A stretch of 64,000 nucleotides of DNA. Source: Zizania palustris (lineage: Eukaryota; Streptophyta; Magnoliopsida; Poales; Poaceae). The notes under the pieces are model-generated. The model saw only the letters and a list, made by a program, of their open reading frames with translations. It was not told the DNA's origin and searched no databases. The number at the start of each line of letters is the position of its first letter. The first letter of the stretch is position 1. Below are positions 21,188-31,956 of the stretch, piece by piece. The position numbers and the translations under genes were made by a program. The DNA lies in the NCBI GenBank assembly GCA_019279435.1, contig JAAALK010000289.1:53695164-53759163 (forward strand), given 5' to 3'.

Positions 21188-21263
21188 CTGCAAAGAAAAA
21201 AGAACAAGTAAGTACCAAGTATTTACAATTACTAATTAGAAGTGGTTGTGGTGCTTTTCATAC
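21188..21263 (-). other. Intron 3 of antisense gene (76 bp)
   Basis: Donor GTATGAAAAG at 21263 and acceptor TTTCTTTGCAG ending at 21188; phase 0. The matching intron in C is 34124-34058 (67 bp). In C the last exon codon is CAG; in A it is TAG. Confidence 0.8.
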
Positions 21264-21775
21264 CTAAAGGGCAGCCCTTTCGAGGGCCATGTTAAGCGCC
21301 GGAGCCCTGGCTTCGCTCAGAGCAGAGACCAGGTCCGAATTGGCAATGTCCTAGCTCTTCTCCGCCAAAGGCTCCAAGAGCACTCGGAGGCCTATCCGGT
21401 GCTCTAGAAACGGAGCCAGCAAAGGAAGCCAAGACGAAGCTTGGCGATCATCTGTCGTGGCCTCCTCCTCCGAGTTACTGGCCGAGGTCATCGTTGGGCT
21501 GGGGGGGAGCCTAAGGCTAGACATACTTTTGCCCCTCCCCGGCACGAAGGCAGGCGGCTCGGCTAAGGCGGAGGTGGCTCTTTCTTCGGCGGCTACCCCT
21601 TCGGCTGGAGCCGCATCAGCGGGGGAGACCTCGGTCACCAGAGCCGCATCGACGGGCACGACCCCCGCCACGGGGGCCGGAGCATCTAAAGGAGTCGAGG
21701 TGTCCATCGGAACTACGACTCCCGAAGAAGTTGTGACTTCATGTGCCACCGGGGCTTCGTCGCCTTTCGAGGTAC

Positions 21776-21857
21776 CTACAGTATCGAGATACTTGGTGAG
21801 AATTTAAGAGTAAAGATTGCTGTAGGTATCAACCAAGGTAAAAACTTCGGAGTATAC
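21776..21857 (-). other. Intron 2 of antisense gene (82 bp)
   Basis: Donor GTATACTCC at 21857 and acceptor ATACTGTAG ending at 21776. Reading through gives a stop; splicing keeps the frame (phase 1). The matching intron in C is 34635-34556 (80 bp). Confidence 0.78.
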
Positions 21858-22517
21858 CTTCGGAGGCACCGTGAGTCAAAATCGTCGGATCCTCTAGAAC
21901 TTCGTATATCCGGAGGATATCGTCGATTTCGTCTCCCGAAGTCCTCTCCGGCGTGTTCTCCGCTGGGACCTCAACCTCCGCCATGATCACCCCGGCTACA
22001 GGCGAGTTGGGGGCGGCAGGGTTCGGCTCCAAGTTTACAACAGCGGGCACGAGTGTGCGAGCCGAATCTACCTCCACAACCTCCTGAGAAGAAGTTTCGG
22101 CTGGGACCCCCGCCGCATCTTCGTCGCCCTCCAAGTGATAATTCTCGAAGGTCTTTGCCAGCTGGGCATTGGAGTCCTCGGAGTCCTCCGAGGCTGAGCT
22201 CCGAATGCCCAAGGACGAAGTAGACGAGGCGGGAGCCAGCTGCGGAGGGATCTTCGCCACTTTCTTCTTCTTAGGCGGAGTCTTGCTAGCTTTCTTCGGG
22301 GGCTCGGCGACGGCCTTCCGTTTCCGAGGGGCTGCTCTAGTCGAGGTAAAATCTGGTAGAGGAGGGGGCGCCATCCCGAGAGCTCCCCACACTCTGTTGG
22401 AGCGCTCCCAGCTCCCCACCAGCTCCAGCCTCTTCTGTCTTTCAGCCACCGTAGGGGCTCCGAGGACCCGTTCGGTGGCCCTAGCTATATCCTCCGGAGC
22501 TAGCGCCAGTGGAGCCG

Positions 22518-22589
22518 CTGGAAAAAAGGGTAACATTATAAGTATGTTATTTTCATCATCTAACATATTACTACAGGAAGTGGTCTTAC
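22518..22589 (-). other. Intron 1 of antisense gene (72 bp)
   Basis: Donor GTAAGACC at 22589 and acceptor TTTTTTCCAG ending at 22518. It is AT-rich compared with the exons. Its length is a multiple of three without stops, so it looks like coding sequence if unspliced. Element C has an intron at the same point (35423-35334, 90 bp). Confidence 0.78.
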
Positions 22590-23581
22590 CTAGGGTTCGG
22601 AGATCACCCTCCGAAGCCTGTGGAAACGCTATCGGCCAGCTGGCCCCGAGAGGTGGAATCCGAAGAGCGATGAACTCTTCGGCGAGGTCGCACATGCTCA
22701 TGCGGCGAGCCACCGAGGTCAATAGCCCTAGCCGCGTTGAGAGCAGGCTAGGGTTCGAAGCAATTTCCGCCTCCTTCTGGAACCAGATCTTCTGGAGAGG
22801 CCCTGCAAGGGGGGAGTCCTCTCCGACTTCGGCGTAGAACCACCAAAGGATCCAGTTGGTGTACCATCTATCGTTGATGACCTTCACGGGAAAGTGTTGG
22901 GCGTGCTCCCTCCGTAACTGGAAGTTGACGCTGCCGAAGGCTGTTATCACCTTGGTGTCCCCGGGCCCGTCTTGCAGCTTCGGCTGGCAGATGGCTTCAT
23001 GGGTGGCGGCGAAGACCTCCGATCGTCCCTCGCACCCTTCGGCCCGGAGCGCCCACTCGAAGACAGCCAAGCGGGCGATGGCATTGGGAGATAGTTGAGG
23101 TAATGTGATGTGGAACAGGTCCAGTACCTCTGGTAGGAAATCGATGGCTGGAAGTCCCAAACCCGCTTCAAAGAATGCCTCGAAAACCACAACTTCTCCG
23201 CTTCGTGGCCTCGTGGTTGATTCCGACCCGGGGACTCGAGTCTTTAGTCCGGTCCCCAGCTTCCCTTCCACGACCTTTTCAATGGACTCAGCGGTTCTCG
23301 TGGACTGGCCAATGAGGAAGCTCTAGGGAATTTTCTTCTTGGATGGCGGGCGAAGCTCTCGAGGGTTCTTGGGCCAAGTACTGCCCGGAGCTCTCGCCAT
23401 TGCTGTCGCAGCCGATGCTGCCCATGCTTGCCTCTGTGCCAAGGTGCCTGCCGCTGCCGGAACAGTGTGGCTGGTTCTCGCCATGGCTCGGTGGATTGGA
23501 AAGTTGTGAGAATTGAAGGGTGAAGAGAGTGGTTCGCAGGTGCTGGGTACGGTAAAAAGTCATGGGTAACTTCTAATCCCC

Positions 23582-23589
23582 TTTTTATA
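23582..23589 (-). promoter_or_regulatory. TATA box of the antisense gene in A
   Basis: On the minus strand TATAAAAAGGGG lies about 100 bp upstream of the ATG at 23484. C has TATAAAAAGGGGG about 100 bp upstream of its ATG (36330). The conserved box and spacing suggest a dedicated promoter independent of the LTR. Confidence 0.72.
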
Positions 23590-23981
23590 ACCGTTCGCTG
23601 GTTGCTATGCTTCGATCGCATTCACACTGCAGGTTCGACTTCCGTCGCTGGTAGGTGGGTCCAGAAAGTGGAACGACGAGAGACTGCCATAAATTTCGAC
23701 TGTTACCTTTTACAGGGCGTAACGGCTACTTGCGCCGTAACGACTATAATCAAACGGTTCCTCACGACGTTTGGGCTTCGAAGCGGTTCTCTTTCTCACG
23801 GAGTGTTCACACAACGTTGAGAGATCGGAGTCGAGGTCCGAATGCTTTGGATCCGAGATCTTTCGAAAGACTGTAAGGTGTTCAAATTTTCTCTAAGTCT
23901 TAGAATATGAAAATATTCCTTGCGTATACTACTTCCCTTCTATACAGGTTAAAATCCGGAGAGGCGTATTGGAGGGGCTAC
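23590..23981. other. Upstream region of the antisense gene, and polypurine tract of A
   Basis: No ORF of note. Its right edge carries the purine-rich GGAGAGGCGTATTGGAGGGG (about 23959-23978), the polypurine tract for plus-strand priming next to the 3' LTR. C has a closely similar tract. Confidence 0.6.
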
Positions 23982-24441
23982 TGTTGGGGGAAATTTCTCC
24001 ATTTTTCAGGACTTAGAGGTTAATAACTCAAAGACTCACTAAGCTTCGGAGCTGATGGGCTCTTGCTCGAGGGTGGAGGCGTTAAGTCGAAGGGTGACTC
24101 AATCTGAAGTCCGAAGAAGCCCTCTGCAAGATACGAGCCTCCGAAGCTGAGTGACAGGATTGATAAGATATTTGGCTTATCCGTTTGCCCCAGATAGCTT
24201 TACTCTTTTAACCCTACTCAGGGTACCAAATAGTTTCTACTATGTCGGTTGTAATATAGGGGTAAATAGGTCTTTTCCTTAGACATTTTTGCCTATAAAT
24301 ACCCCCCTCTCTACCCTGTAACGGGGATCAAAAACTCGATTCCTCGAATACACTCATTCGAACTACGCAAGCTATTATCCGTTCGGAGGCTTGAGCTAGT
24401 CCTTGATCACGAGATCTTAGTTTGCTTGTTCTTGATCTCAG
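23982..24441 (+). repeat. 3' LTR of A, truncated by about 32 bp
   Basis: It starts TGTTGGGGGA and matches 1766-2224 closely, with a TATA box at 24294-24301. Homology ends at TTGATCTCAG, where gag-like sequence of element B begins. The terminal CCAACA is absent, so the junction formed by deletion and no target duplication can be checked. Confidence 0.9.
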
Positions 24442-24476
24442 GTGACATCGTCGTCCCCGACCTTGCTCGGATCTAG

Positions 24477-26521
24477 GTGACGCCCATATCGCCTCGTTTA
24501 TCTTCTTTAGAGATTGAGCAAAAAATAGTTGCATCGGTAGATCAGGCCGTTAGCGCCTCGCTAGCCAATCGTTTAGATTCGGCAGTTAGCTCCCAAGTAG
24601 AGGCGACACTTAGAAGGTTCGGCTTTACTGAGACCGTACCATCAGCCCCTATTGTTAGTATACCTCTGATAAATCATGTTTACAGCAGAACTAACGGTAG
24701 TACTGGCAAAACGGTTACGTCTCCAACCTCAACATCCGTGGCCGAGACTAGTCATTACGCTTACGGCCAAGCTAGCACCACATACCATGTGCCGCCCCCA
24801 CCTGCGCCGATGCCATCCTTGCCCACGCTGCCCACACCACATGCATAGGCACCTAGGCTCGAGCACACCATACAGTTAGCGCATGGGGAGGAAGCCCACG
24901 GCCGGCACGCCGATATCCCGCCATGTGTCGCGCCCCCGCATGAGAGACATGCGCAGGAAGTGGGCCAAGATGACCTTGAGGAGAGAATCCGCGCACTGTT
25001 TAGGGAATACACCAGCTTCGTTCCTAGGGGTCGGGCTAGGGTTTACCGGAAGGCATATCTCGACTATTTCGATACAATATCGTACCCTCGTGGCTATAGA
25101 GTTCTTGAATTAACTAAGATTGACGGTGAGGGTAACAAAACCACACTAGAGCATGTTAGTAAATTTTTGGCACAGTGTGGAGAAGCTAGCGGGTCAGACG
25201 CTCTAAAACTTAGACTATTTTCTCTATCGCTATCCAGCACCGCTTTCACTTGGTTTTCGGCACTCCCACCGAACTCCGTCCAAACATGGGATGAATTAGA
25301 ACAAAAATTCCATGACTACTTTTACACAGGTGAGACAGAACTTAGGCTTTCACACTTGACATCGGTTAGGCAGAAATCTAACGAGAGCATCTCTGAGTAT
25401 ATCAAGCGTTTTAGGGATACTAGAAATCGATGTTTCAGCCTTAATATTTCAGAAAGGGATTTGGCGGATCTAGCTTTTAGTGGGTTGCGTTCCGAGATTA
25501 AAGAGAGACTAGACAACCAAAACTTTTTAGAGGTTAGCCAAGTCTTGCAGCAGGCTCTGGTCCAGGAAGGCCGAGCTAAAGATAAAAGGTTCATTAAGAC
25601 GTTTAACAAATCTAGGGCTGAAATCCACATCATGGAACACTCCAACGAGGAGGAATCAGAAGAAGAGGATTCAGCCGACATGTACGTAGCCGAATGGGTA
25701 TGGAACGCCAAGAGTAAACCTATCACGTGCTTCGAGTTACGACCATCTCCTACCAAGAGTTGGCCTAGTGAGGTCAAGTACTCGTTCGATATAGCCAAGT
25801 GTGATAAGATATTTGATTTTCTCTTGAAGAACCAGCTTCTCAGATTGCCGAAAGGTCAAGTCATTCCATCTGCCGACGAGTTGAAGAAACATCCATATTG
25901 TAAGTGGCATGATTCACATTCACATAATACTAATGTCTGTAATGTTTTTCGGCGGCAGGTTCAATCGGCCATAGAAGAAGGAGGATTGAAAATAGACCAC
26001 AATCCAAAGATGAAGTTGGACAAAGATCCTTCCCCGTCAACGCCGTCGACCTCGATGAGAAGAAGGTGTTGATTCGGCCAGAACAGGCCAAATCGACTAA
26101 AATGAAGGCGGTAATTGTTGGAGAGCCGCGCACATGCACACTCATACCTAAGAACCTCGAGGTGGGAGTGTGGAAGCAAAATGTTAGCATTCCTTCGACT
26201 AAGGCTCGCAAGAAGCCGAAGGTAACATATAAGATGTTGTTAAACAAGCACCAAAGAAAAGCCAAGGAAACATGCCCCCGTGCTAAGAAACTAAGTCAGC
26301 CGAAGGGCCCAAGGCATCCGGAGGGTGGCTTTGGACCACAGTGGCTGAGCCCTCCGCAGGGTGGCTTCGGACCACAGTGGCCGAGTCGACCGCATGGAGG
26401 CTTCGGACCACAGTGGCCGAACCCACCGCACCTTGACTTCAGGCCACAGTGGCCTAACGCCCCCTGTGGCGGCTTCGGACCTCAGTGGCCAAACCCCCAG
26501 TATGGAGGCTTCGCACCCTAG
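24477..26521 (+). pseudogene. gag: Gag of B
   Basis: 5'-truncated. The frame is open from 24477 with TAG at 24846, continues at 24960-26072, then shifts to 26066-26521. The Retrotrans_gag domain is clear (TAFTWFSALPPNSVQTWDEL, then NESISEYIKRFRDT). An acidic stretch EEESEEEDS follows, then a CKWHDSHSHNTNVC zinc-finger-like motif at about 25900-25940. The C-terminal part is basic and enters the GGFGPQWPN repeats. E (minus strand, 47400-50321) gives the full-length comparison and shows the first ~90 codons are missing here. Confidence 0.85.
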
Positions 26522-26720
26522 TGGCCGAGCCTCGCGTAGATCGAGTTCGGCCCTCAATGGCTGAACCCTGCACCACTCTGGACAAGCCCTTTAGCAGGAG
26601 GCTTCGGCCCACACTATCCGAACGTACCTCTGGCCTGGCAGGACCCCTCACTGATATGGTCCGAGACACCATCGACTCTGCCGAACCCCCCTCCGGGTAA
26701 CAGATTCGGCCCACAGTGGG
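26320..26720 (+). repeat. Degenerate repeats encoding GGFGPQWPN
   Basis: About ten imperfect ~36-bp units encode Gly-Gly-Phe-Gly-Pro-Gln-Trp-Pro-type peptides with proline linkers. The same repeats lie in D (38985-39300) and on the minus strand of E (47850-48250), with differing copy order and stops. Confidence 0.75.
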
Positions 26721-26740
26721 CGAAGCCACTAGAGCCGCCG

Positions 26741-27030
26741 ATGCCTCCACCATACGACTGGGCAGGGACTCCATGGGCTCCATATGTATCACAACTGGAG
26801 TACCCTCCACAACTTAACAGTATGCCTTGTTGTCCTTCGGAGTGTTATGAATGGCAGGGACAAGAAGACGCAGCAGAGGAAGGCATCGTCCATAGGCTGT
26901 TCGTGGTACCTCCGAATCGGCTCGTGCAGAGCGAAGTCAAAGAATATGGGCACGAAGAGGTAAAGGACAGGGAGTCCGAAGCTATCACAGTCAGAGTAGG
27001 GTCTCAGGAAGTCCCAATCCTGTTGGACAA
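26741..27030 (+). pseudogene. Gag-protease linker of B
   Basis: A shifted frame continues from the repeats with PPYDWAGTPWAPYV and ends RVGSQEVPI. The D (39331-39620) and E copies carry the same sequence. It breaks at the inversion junction near 27035. No domain is recognised. Confidence 0.6.
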
Positions 27031-27034
27031 ATGT

Positions 27035-28343
27035 ATATGTGATGATCAACTATAAAGTTGGCTACGATCTGGCCTTTCATAGCTCCTAGGGGTTCATAGG
27101 CCAAATCATATTCAATCAAAGTGTAAGCCCACTTTCCGATTCTTACACTTAGAATCGGATTTTGTAACATGTGTTTTATAACATCGATTTGGCAAACAAC
27201 AACACATGTAGTAGGGATAAGATAGTGGCACAATTTGGTACACGCGTAGTAAAGTGACAAACATAAACGTTCCACAAACGCGTACCTGGTCTTGGTGTCC
27301 AATAGGCGGCGGCTCAGAAACGTGATGATGTACTCCTTTCCCTCCACCTCCTGGGTTAGCACGACCGTGATCACGCTATCTTCGGCAGCGATGTATAGCC
27401 GAAACGGAATCCCGGCTTTGGGTGCTCTCACCACGGGTGGTGATGACAAACACTCCTTGATCTTTTCAAAGGTGCGTTGCTGACTTGCCCCCAAGTGAAC
27501 TCGACTTCATCCTTTAGCCGGAGTATGGGGATAAAGGCATCAATCTTGCCAGACAAGTTAGATATAAAGCGACGCAAATAGTACATCTTGCCTAGCAACT
27601 TCTGCACATCTTTCTTGCATGTCAGCGCTGCAGAGTTTCTAATTTTCTCAAGCCTCTTAGGATCAATTTCTATACCTCTTTCATGAATCATGAAGCCCAA
27701 GAACTTGCCCGCCGACACACCGAAAGCACATTTGAGCGGGTTCATCTTTAATCCATACTATCGCATCCTATCAAAAGCAACCTCCAAATCGGCTAAGTGG
27801 TTTCCCATAGCGTCCGATTTGACTACAATATCATCGATATATACTTCTAGCATAACTTCTAGCAAGTCATGAAAGATCAAGTTCATAGCACGTTGATATG
27901 TAGCGCTAGCATTCTTTAAACCAAAAGTCATGAGGACCGACTCAAACAAACCGACAAAACCAGGGCATTGAAAGGCTGTCTTGTAGATGCCCTCTTTGGC
28001 CATAAAGATTTGATTATAACATGCATTGCCATCAAAAAACTTAGTACCTTGTGTCCTGAAGCATCATTGATTAGCATGTCGGCTATCGGCATCGGATACC
28101 GTCCTTCGAAGTGGCCTTGTTCAGATCCCTGAAATCAATACATACTCGTATCTTGCCACTCCCTTTCTTCTCTATAGGCACAATGTTAGCAACCCATTCA
28201 TCGTACCTGCACGGCCTAATAAATTCAGCTTTGAGAAGCCGCTCCACTTCTTCCTTAACTCGGTCATAGATGACCGAATTAAAGTGTCGAGGGGGCTGTT
28301 TATAAGGCCTAAATCTGGATTTGATAGGCAGCTGATGCTCCAC
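27035..28343 (-). pseudogene. pol: Reverse transcriptase and gypsy RNase H of B (inverted)
   Basis: On the minus strand, RT begins near 28343 with HQLPIKSRFRPYKQPPRHFN and IRVCIDFRDLNKATSKD. The catalytic YIDD box is near 27842-27830. The connection and gypsy-type RNase H follow (PFRLYIAAEDSVITVVLTQE), ending at IVANFIVDHH where the inversion breaks. Frameshifts near 28080, 28010 and 27750 break it. The partner archaeal-type RNase H lies in the opposite orientation at 29869. Confidence 0.83.
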
Positions 28344-28867
28344 GAGCTCGCGGCTTAGTCCCGGGATCTCGCTATACTCCTATGCGAAACATTCGACATA
28401 CGACCGAAGCAACTTTATTACTTCGACCTTTTCATCAGGCTGTAAATGTTGGTTTACAAAAGTCGGCTTCGGGATGCTACCATCACCTATGTCAACTTCT
28501 TCTAAGGGATCGGCCGACGCAAAACCTTGTCCTAATTTATCTACTTCGCTAAAGTCCTCAATGGCTTCGGTGATATCGTCTTTAGTAGACCGGTACTACT
28601 CTACACGAGACTTTAGCTAATCCAGATTACTCTTGCTATACATGACTACTAATATAAAAACAGTCATGCTACACCAACCGGCTTTATAGACATTGGTACA
28701 AAACGCCCTCCGGACACGCTAACAAAATCGTAATCCGAAAGATATCTACCTGACAAGCACTCTACCTTATTGTGAACGGCGTCAACTGACACACCGGCCA
28801 ATGCCACTTGGGATGAAGTGTCTGTAGGTATGACTTCTACTTCATCACCGTCCCACTGAATTAGGCA

Positions 28868-29431
28868 CTAGTGCAGAGTAGAAGGAATGCAGCAATTTGC
28901 GTGAATCCAGTCGCGCCCAAGCAGCACGCTATAGTTACCTTGTACATCGACGACGAAGAAAGCTGTTGGTAATGTCTTGTTGCCTACTGTCAACTCCATG
29001 GAGAGCACGCCTTTGGCCTCAAAACTCTCGACGTTGAAGTCGTTGAGCATCAAGTTGGTCTTCTTCAGATCATCTTCATCCCTGCTAAGTTTCTTCAATA
29101 GCAAGTAAGGCATTAAGTTAATAGTGGCGCCACCGTCAACAAGCATCCGGGAAATCGGCTTTCCATCAATATGACCCCTAACGTAGAGAGGCTTTAGATG
29201 GCGAGCCAAGTCCTCGGGTTTCTCAAAGATAGCATTGCATGGGCCGAGGTTCATTTGAGCGACCTCGGCCTCGCCTTGTGGCGGGGCAAACTCGGCGCGT
29301 AGCGTGACGACGTTGATGTCTATCGCCTGGGGTGCGGGCCCCTCAGAGACGGGCGAGTAGTCATCGTCGAGCATGTCATCATCGTCGTCGCTCGGACTAG
29401 GAGCCGGGTTGGTTATCTCAATCGACTTCAT
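28868..29431 (-). pseudogene. pro: Aspartic protease of B (inverted)
   Basis: It reads from 29431 leftward. An acidic start (PSDDDDDMLDDDYSP) precedes the active-site motif MLVDGGATINL (catalytic Asp codon 29137-29135) and the second conserved motif YSVLLGRDWIHANCC. The frame is open for 187 codons and is the best-preserved protease of this family in the window. It stops at 28868, but recognisable linker continues toward RT to about 28400. Confidence 0.85.
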
Positions 29432-29839
29432 TCTCCATACTTGTCTCGTCGTTAGCCATAGGCGAATTTCTTCAAAAATAGTGTCTCACTCATCCTCGGC
29501 CTTCTTCTCGGGCATCTCCTGTGCCCGTAGTCATTGTAGATGCCTCTTTTGTGATTTAGACATGCCTGGAGGTGCCCAAGATGGTTGTGGCTTGGTGCCA
29601 AGTGCTACTGTTGGGTTCCTGTTAACTCTAGCCGAAGTGGTACTACCCACCCCAGCCTCACGCACTCTTTATTCGGAGGAGCCTTCGCTACGGACCCCGG
29701 CAATCGGACTGGCCTCGTTCGGCCGATCGGACCAGGCTCCGGCACGGGCTTCGGCCGAAGCAGGGGACTTACCTCCGTGAGACTTCGGTTAGACTCCAGT
29801 AAAGTCTCAGGGAGTCCGAAGCTATCACAATGTTGCTTT

Positions 29840-30333
29840 GATTGAGGTAATGTCGTGGAAACTTTACTTTGATGGTTCAGCTTGCAAAAAATGGCCAAGG
29901 TATTGGAGTGGTTATCATATCACCTAGCGGAGAGCACTTTGAAACCTTGGCTCGTTTAGAGTTTCCTTCTACTAATAACCAAGCGGAATATGAGGCTTTA
30001 CTACTAGGGCTTGAATTATTGGAATCCATGGGTGTTAAATATGTTCATGCGCATGGTGATTCCCTATTAGTGGTGCAACAAGTGGCTAAGGGTGATCAAT
30101 GTTTTAATGGCTTGCTAAATAGCTACTTGGAAAAGTGCCTGTACATAGTTGCTACTTTTGACGACTTCAAAATTTCTCATGTGTCAAGAGAGGCCAATTC
30201 AGTTGCAAATGATTTGGCTCAGCAAGCATCTGGTTACCAAGTCAGGAGAGGAAGGTTTTCTGTACGGGAGAAGCCGATGTTTGATCTCACTACCGAAGCC
30301 AGTAACTTCGGACAGGCGCACCCTCTGGGTTAG
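29840..30333 (+). pseudogene. pol: Archaeal-type RNase H of B
   Basis: It reads GQGIGVVIISPSGEHFETLA, then TNNQAEYEALLLGLELLES, then AHGDSLLVVQQV, matching the RVT_3-type RNase H of Tat elements. It is the second RNase H of the polyprotein. It begins directly after the right inversion junction, so its connection to RT is lost. Confidence 0.83.
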
Positions 30334-31048
30334 ACCCCTCCGACTACCGCGCGCCAAGGTCCCGGGGCCAAAGTACTCCGCCCACCGAAGGGTCTAGCAC
30401 GCCGGAGCCCACAAGCCAAAGTCCTCGGGACAATGAGGGTTTCCGGGAGCCCAAACCCTCCGGTAGGGGGCTTCGGCCTGATGCACTCCATGCAGCCAGT
30501 CCAGCCAGGCTTCGGCAGAAGCAAGAAGGGCTCGGGGACACCCCGAAATCAGTAGCTTAGACATCTTTTCAGGGAGTGAGCTAGCAGAACCCTCAGAAGT
30601 CCATAAGGGCGATTGGAGAACTCCAATCGTCTAGTATTTGAGAGACCATAGCCAAAGGGTTGATCAGAAAGTTCGGAGACAAATGTTTAAATTTGTGTTG
30701 CTAGACGACAAACTGTATCGCCGGACCATTGATGGAGTACTGTTAAAGTGTCTAGACCATGAACGATCCTAGGTGGCTATGGGAGAAGTCCATGAAGGAC
30801 TTTGTGGCACTCATCAGTCAGGCTAGAAAATGAGTTGGATGCTCAAAAGCGTGGGTTTCTACTAGCCGACTATGACTGAGGATTGTTTAAAGTATTACAG
30901 AGGGTGTGAAGCATGATAGAATTTTGGCTATATTCAATTAGCTCCTGCTTCATTACTTAACCCTATTGTCAAGCCATGGCTATTCCGAGGTTGGAGTTTA
31001 GACTTCATCGGCCAAATTCAACCTCCTTCCTAAAAAGGGCATCGGTTC
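30334..31048 (+). pseudogene. pol: Linker and integrase zinc-binding remnant of B
   Basis: 30334-30660 is GC-rich linker with no recognised domain. From about 30690 broken frames give FVLLDDKLYRRTIDGVLLKC, then GEVHEGLCGTH and a decayed CxxC segment. This is the integrase HHCC zinc-binding region, disrupted by several stops. D (53590-53900) and E have better copies. Confidence 0.65.
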
Positions 31049-31869
31049 ATGTTGATGGCGACAAACTACTTCACCAAATGGACCGAAGTCGTACCCCTCA
31101 AGAACGTGACTCATGCCAAGGTACTTGACTTTATCTTGAAGCACATCATACATAAATTCGGTATTCCTCAAACTCTCACTACGGATCAAGGTAGTTCATT
31201 TGTTTCTAAAGAAGTGAGGGACTTTGCCGAATATTATGGTATTAAGTTGATAAACTCTTCACCCTACTATGCTCAGGCCAATGGTCAGGCCAAGTCTAGT
31301 AATAAAACCGTGATTAAACTCATTAAGAAGAAAATTGAAGAGTTCCCTAAAAGGTGGCATGAAGTGCTCTCCGAGGCGCTATGGGCTTGTAGAATTGCAA
31401 AGTACGGTGCTACCAAAGTTAGTCCATACGATTGGTGTATGGACAAGAAGCCGTTCTACCTGTAGAAGTAGATCTTGGCTCTCTAAGAGTGTTAAAGCAA
31501 GATGGCTTATCGGTCGACGAGTATGAAACTCTTTTGAAAGACAATCTAGAAGAAGTGATCGATAAGAGGTTGAGGGCTCTAGAAGCCATAGAAATAGACA
31601 AGAGGAGAGTAGCTAAGGCCTACAATCAGAAGGTTAAACCAAAATTGTTTCAAGTAGGTGACTTGGTTTGGAAGACGATTTTACCCTTAGGCACTAAGAG
31701 TCCCAGGTTTGGTAAATGGTCGCCTAGTTGGGAAGGCCCTTTCAAAATAGCCAAAATCGCTCCTGGCAATGCATATGTGTTAGAATCTCTTCGAGGAGAG
31801 CGATTTCGAAGAGCTTTGAATGGTATATACTTGAAAAGGTATTTCGCAAGTGTGTGGCAAACAGCTTAA
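31049..31869 (+). pseudogene. pol: Integrase core and C-terminus of B
   Basis: The core includes YFTKWTEVVPLKNVTH and TTDQGSSF (Asp codon 31184). Exactly 36 codons on, the catalytic Glu is replaced by Lys (AAG 31292; D has GAG at 54199), so the DD35E triad is broken. A frameshift near 31432 moves the reading to 31432-31869, with KWSPSWEGPFKIAKIAPGN, ending WQTA. No chromodomain is seen. Confidence 0.85.
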
Positions 31870-31956
31870 AAGATGTCGAAAAGCCGATATGGAAGGTATC
31901 GTCTTTAGCCCGTTATGCTTTTAGTTCACTTAGTTCACTAAAAGGCAGGGGGCATG

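Larger units (their letters stand above)
19742..23484 (-). pseudogene. Five-exon antisense gene of A (Transposase_28 / 'putative gypsy-type transposon' protein)
   Basis: Read on the minus strand: exon 1 23484-22590, exon 2 22517-21858, exon 3 21775-21264, exon 4 21187-20312, exon 5 20209-19742. All four introns are GT-AG (phases 1, 1, 0, 0), and exon lengths sum to 3411 bp, exactly 1137 codons including TGA. Only four in-frame stops occur, all TAG (23325, about 21353, 21266, 19966). Residues ~97-165 match Pfam PF04195 (EAFFEAGLGLPAIDFLPEVL). A basic, NLS-like patch with PRKRK and PPKKKK lies near residues 360-385. Exon 4 encodes a long coiled coil and a proline-rich end; exon 5 is charged, with DWSDSEY. 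A TATA box lies ~100 bp upstream. The function is unknown. Nuclear localisation and self-association are inferences from sequence composition only. Confidence 0.8.
1766..24441 (+). mobile_element. A: Tat-lineage Ty3/Gypsy element with antisense gene, host of Copia element S
   Basis: The 5' LTR is 1766-2256 and the truncated 3' LTR 23982-24441. Between them, on the plus strand and ignoring the 11.4-kb Copia insertion, lie primer site, gag, protease, RT, archaeal-type RNase H and integrase, then a 117-bp tandem repeat block and a minus-strand multi-exon gene. Tandem repeats and extra ORFs between pol and the 3' LTR are known from Tat/Retand-type plant elements. Without S the element is about 11.3 kb. 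The gypsy-type RNase H is deleted and several stops break gag-pol, so A is non-autonomous. Confidence 0.88.

Noticed and set aside
20200..22837. Plus-strand ORFs of 116-222 codons opposite the antisense gene
   Set aside because: They are shadows of the minus-strand exons. They show no domains, and the GT-AG introns and frame sum support the minus strand only.
27035..29815. Reading the inverted protease-RT block as a separate minus-strand element inserted into B
   Set aside because: It has no LTRs or target duplication of its own, and it supplies exactly the domains missing from B between gag and archaeal RNase H.
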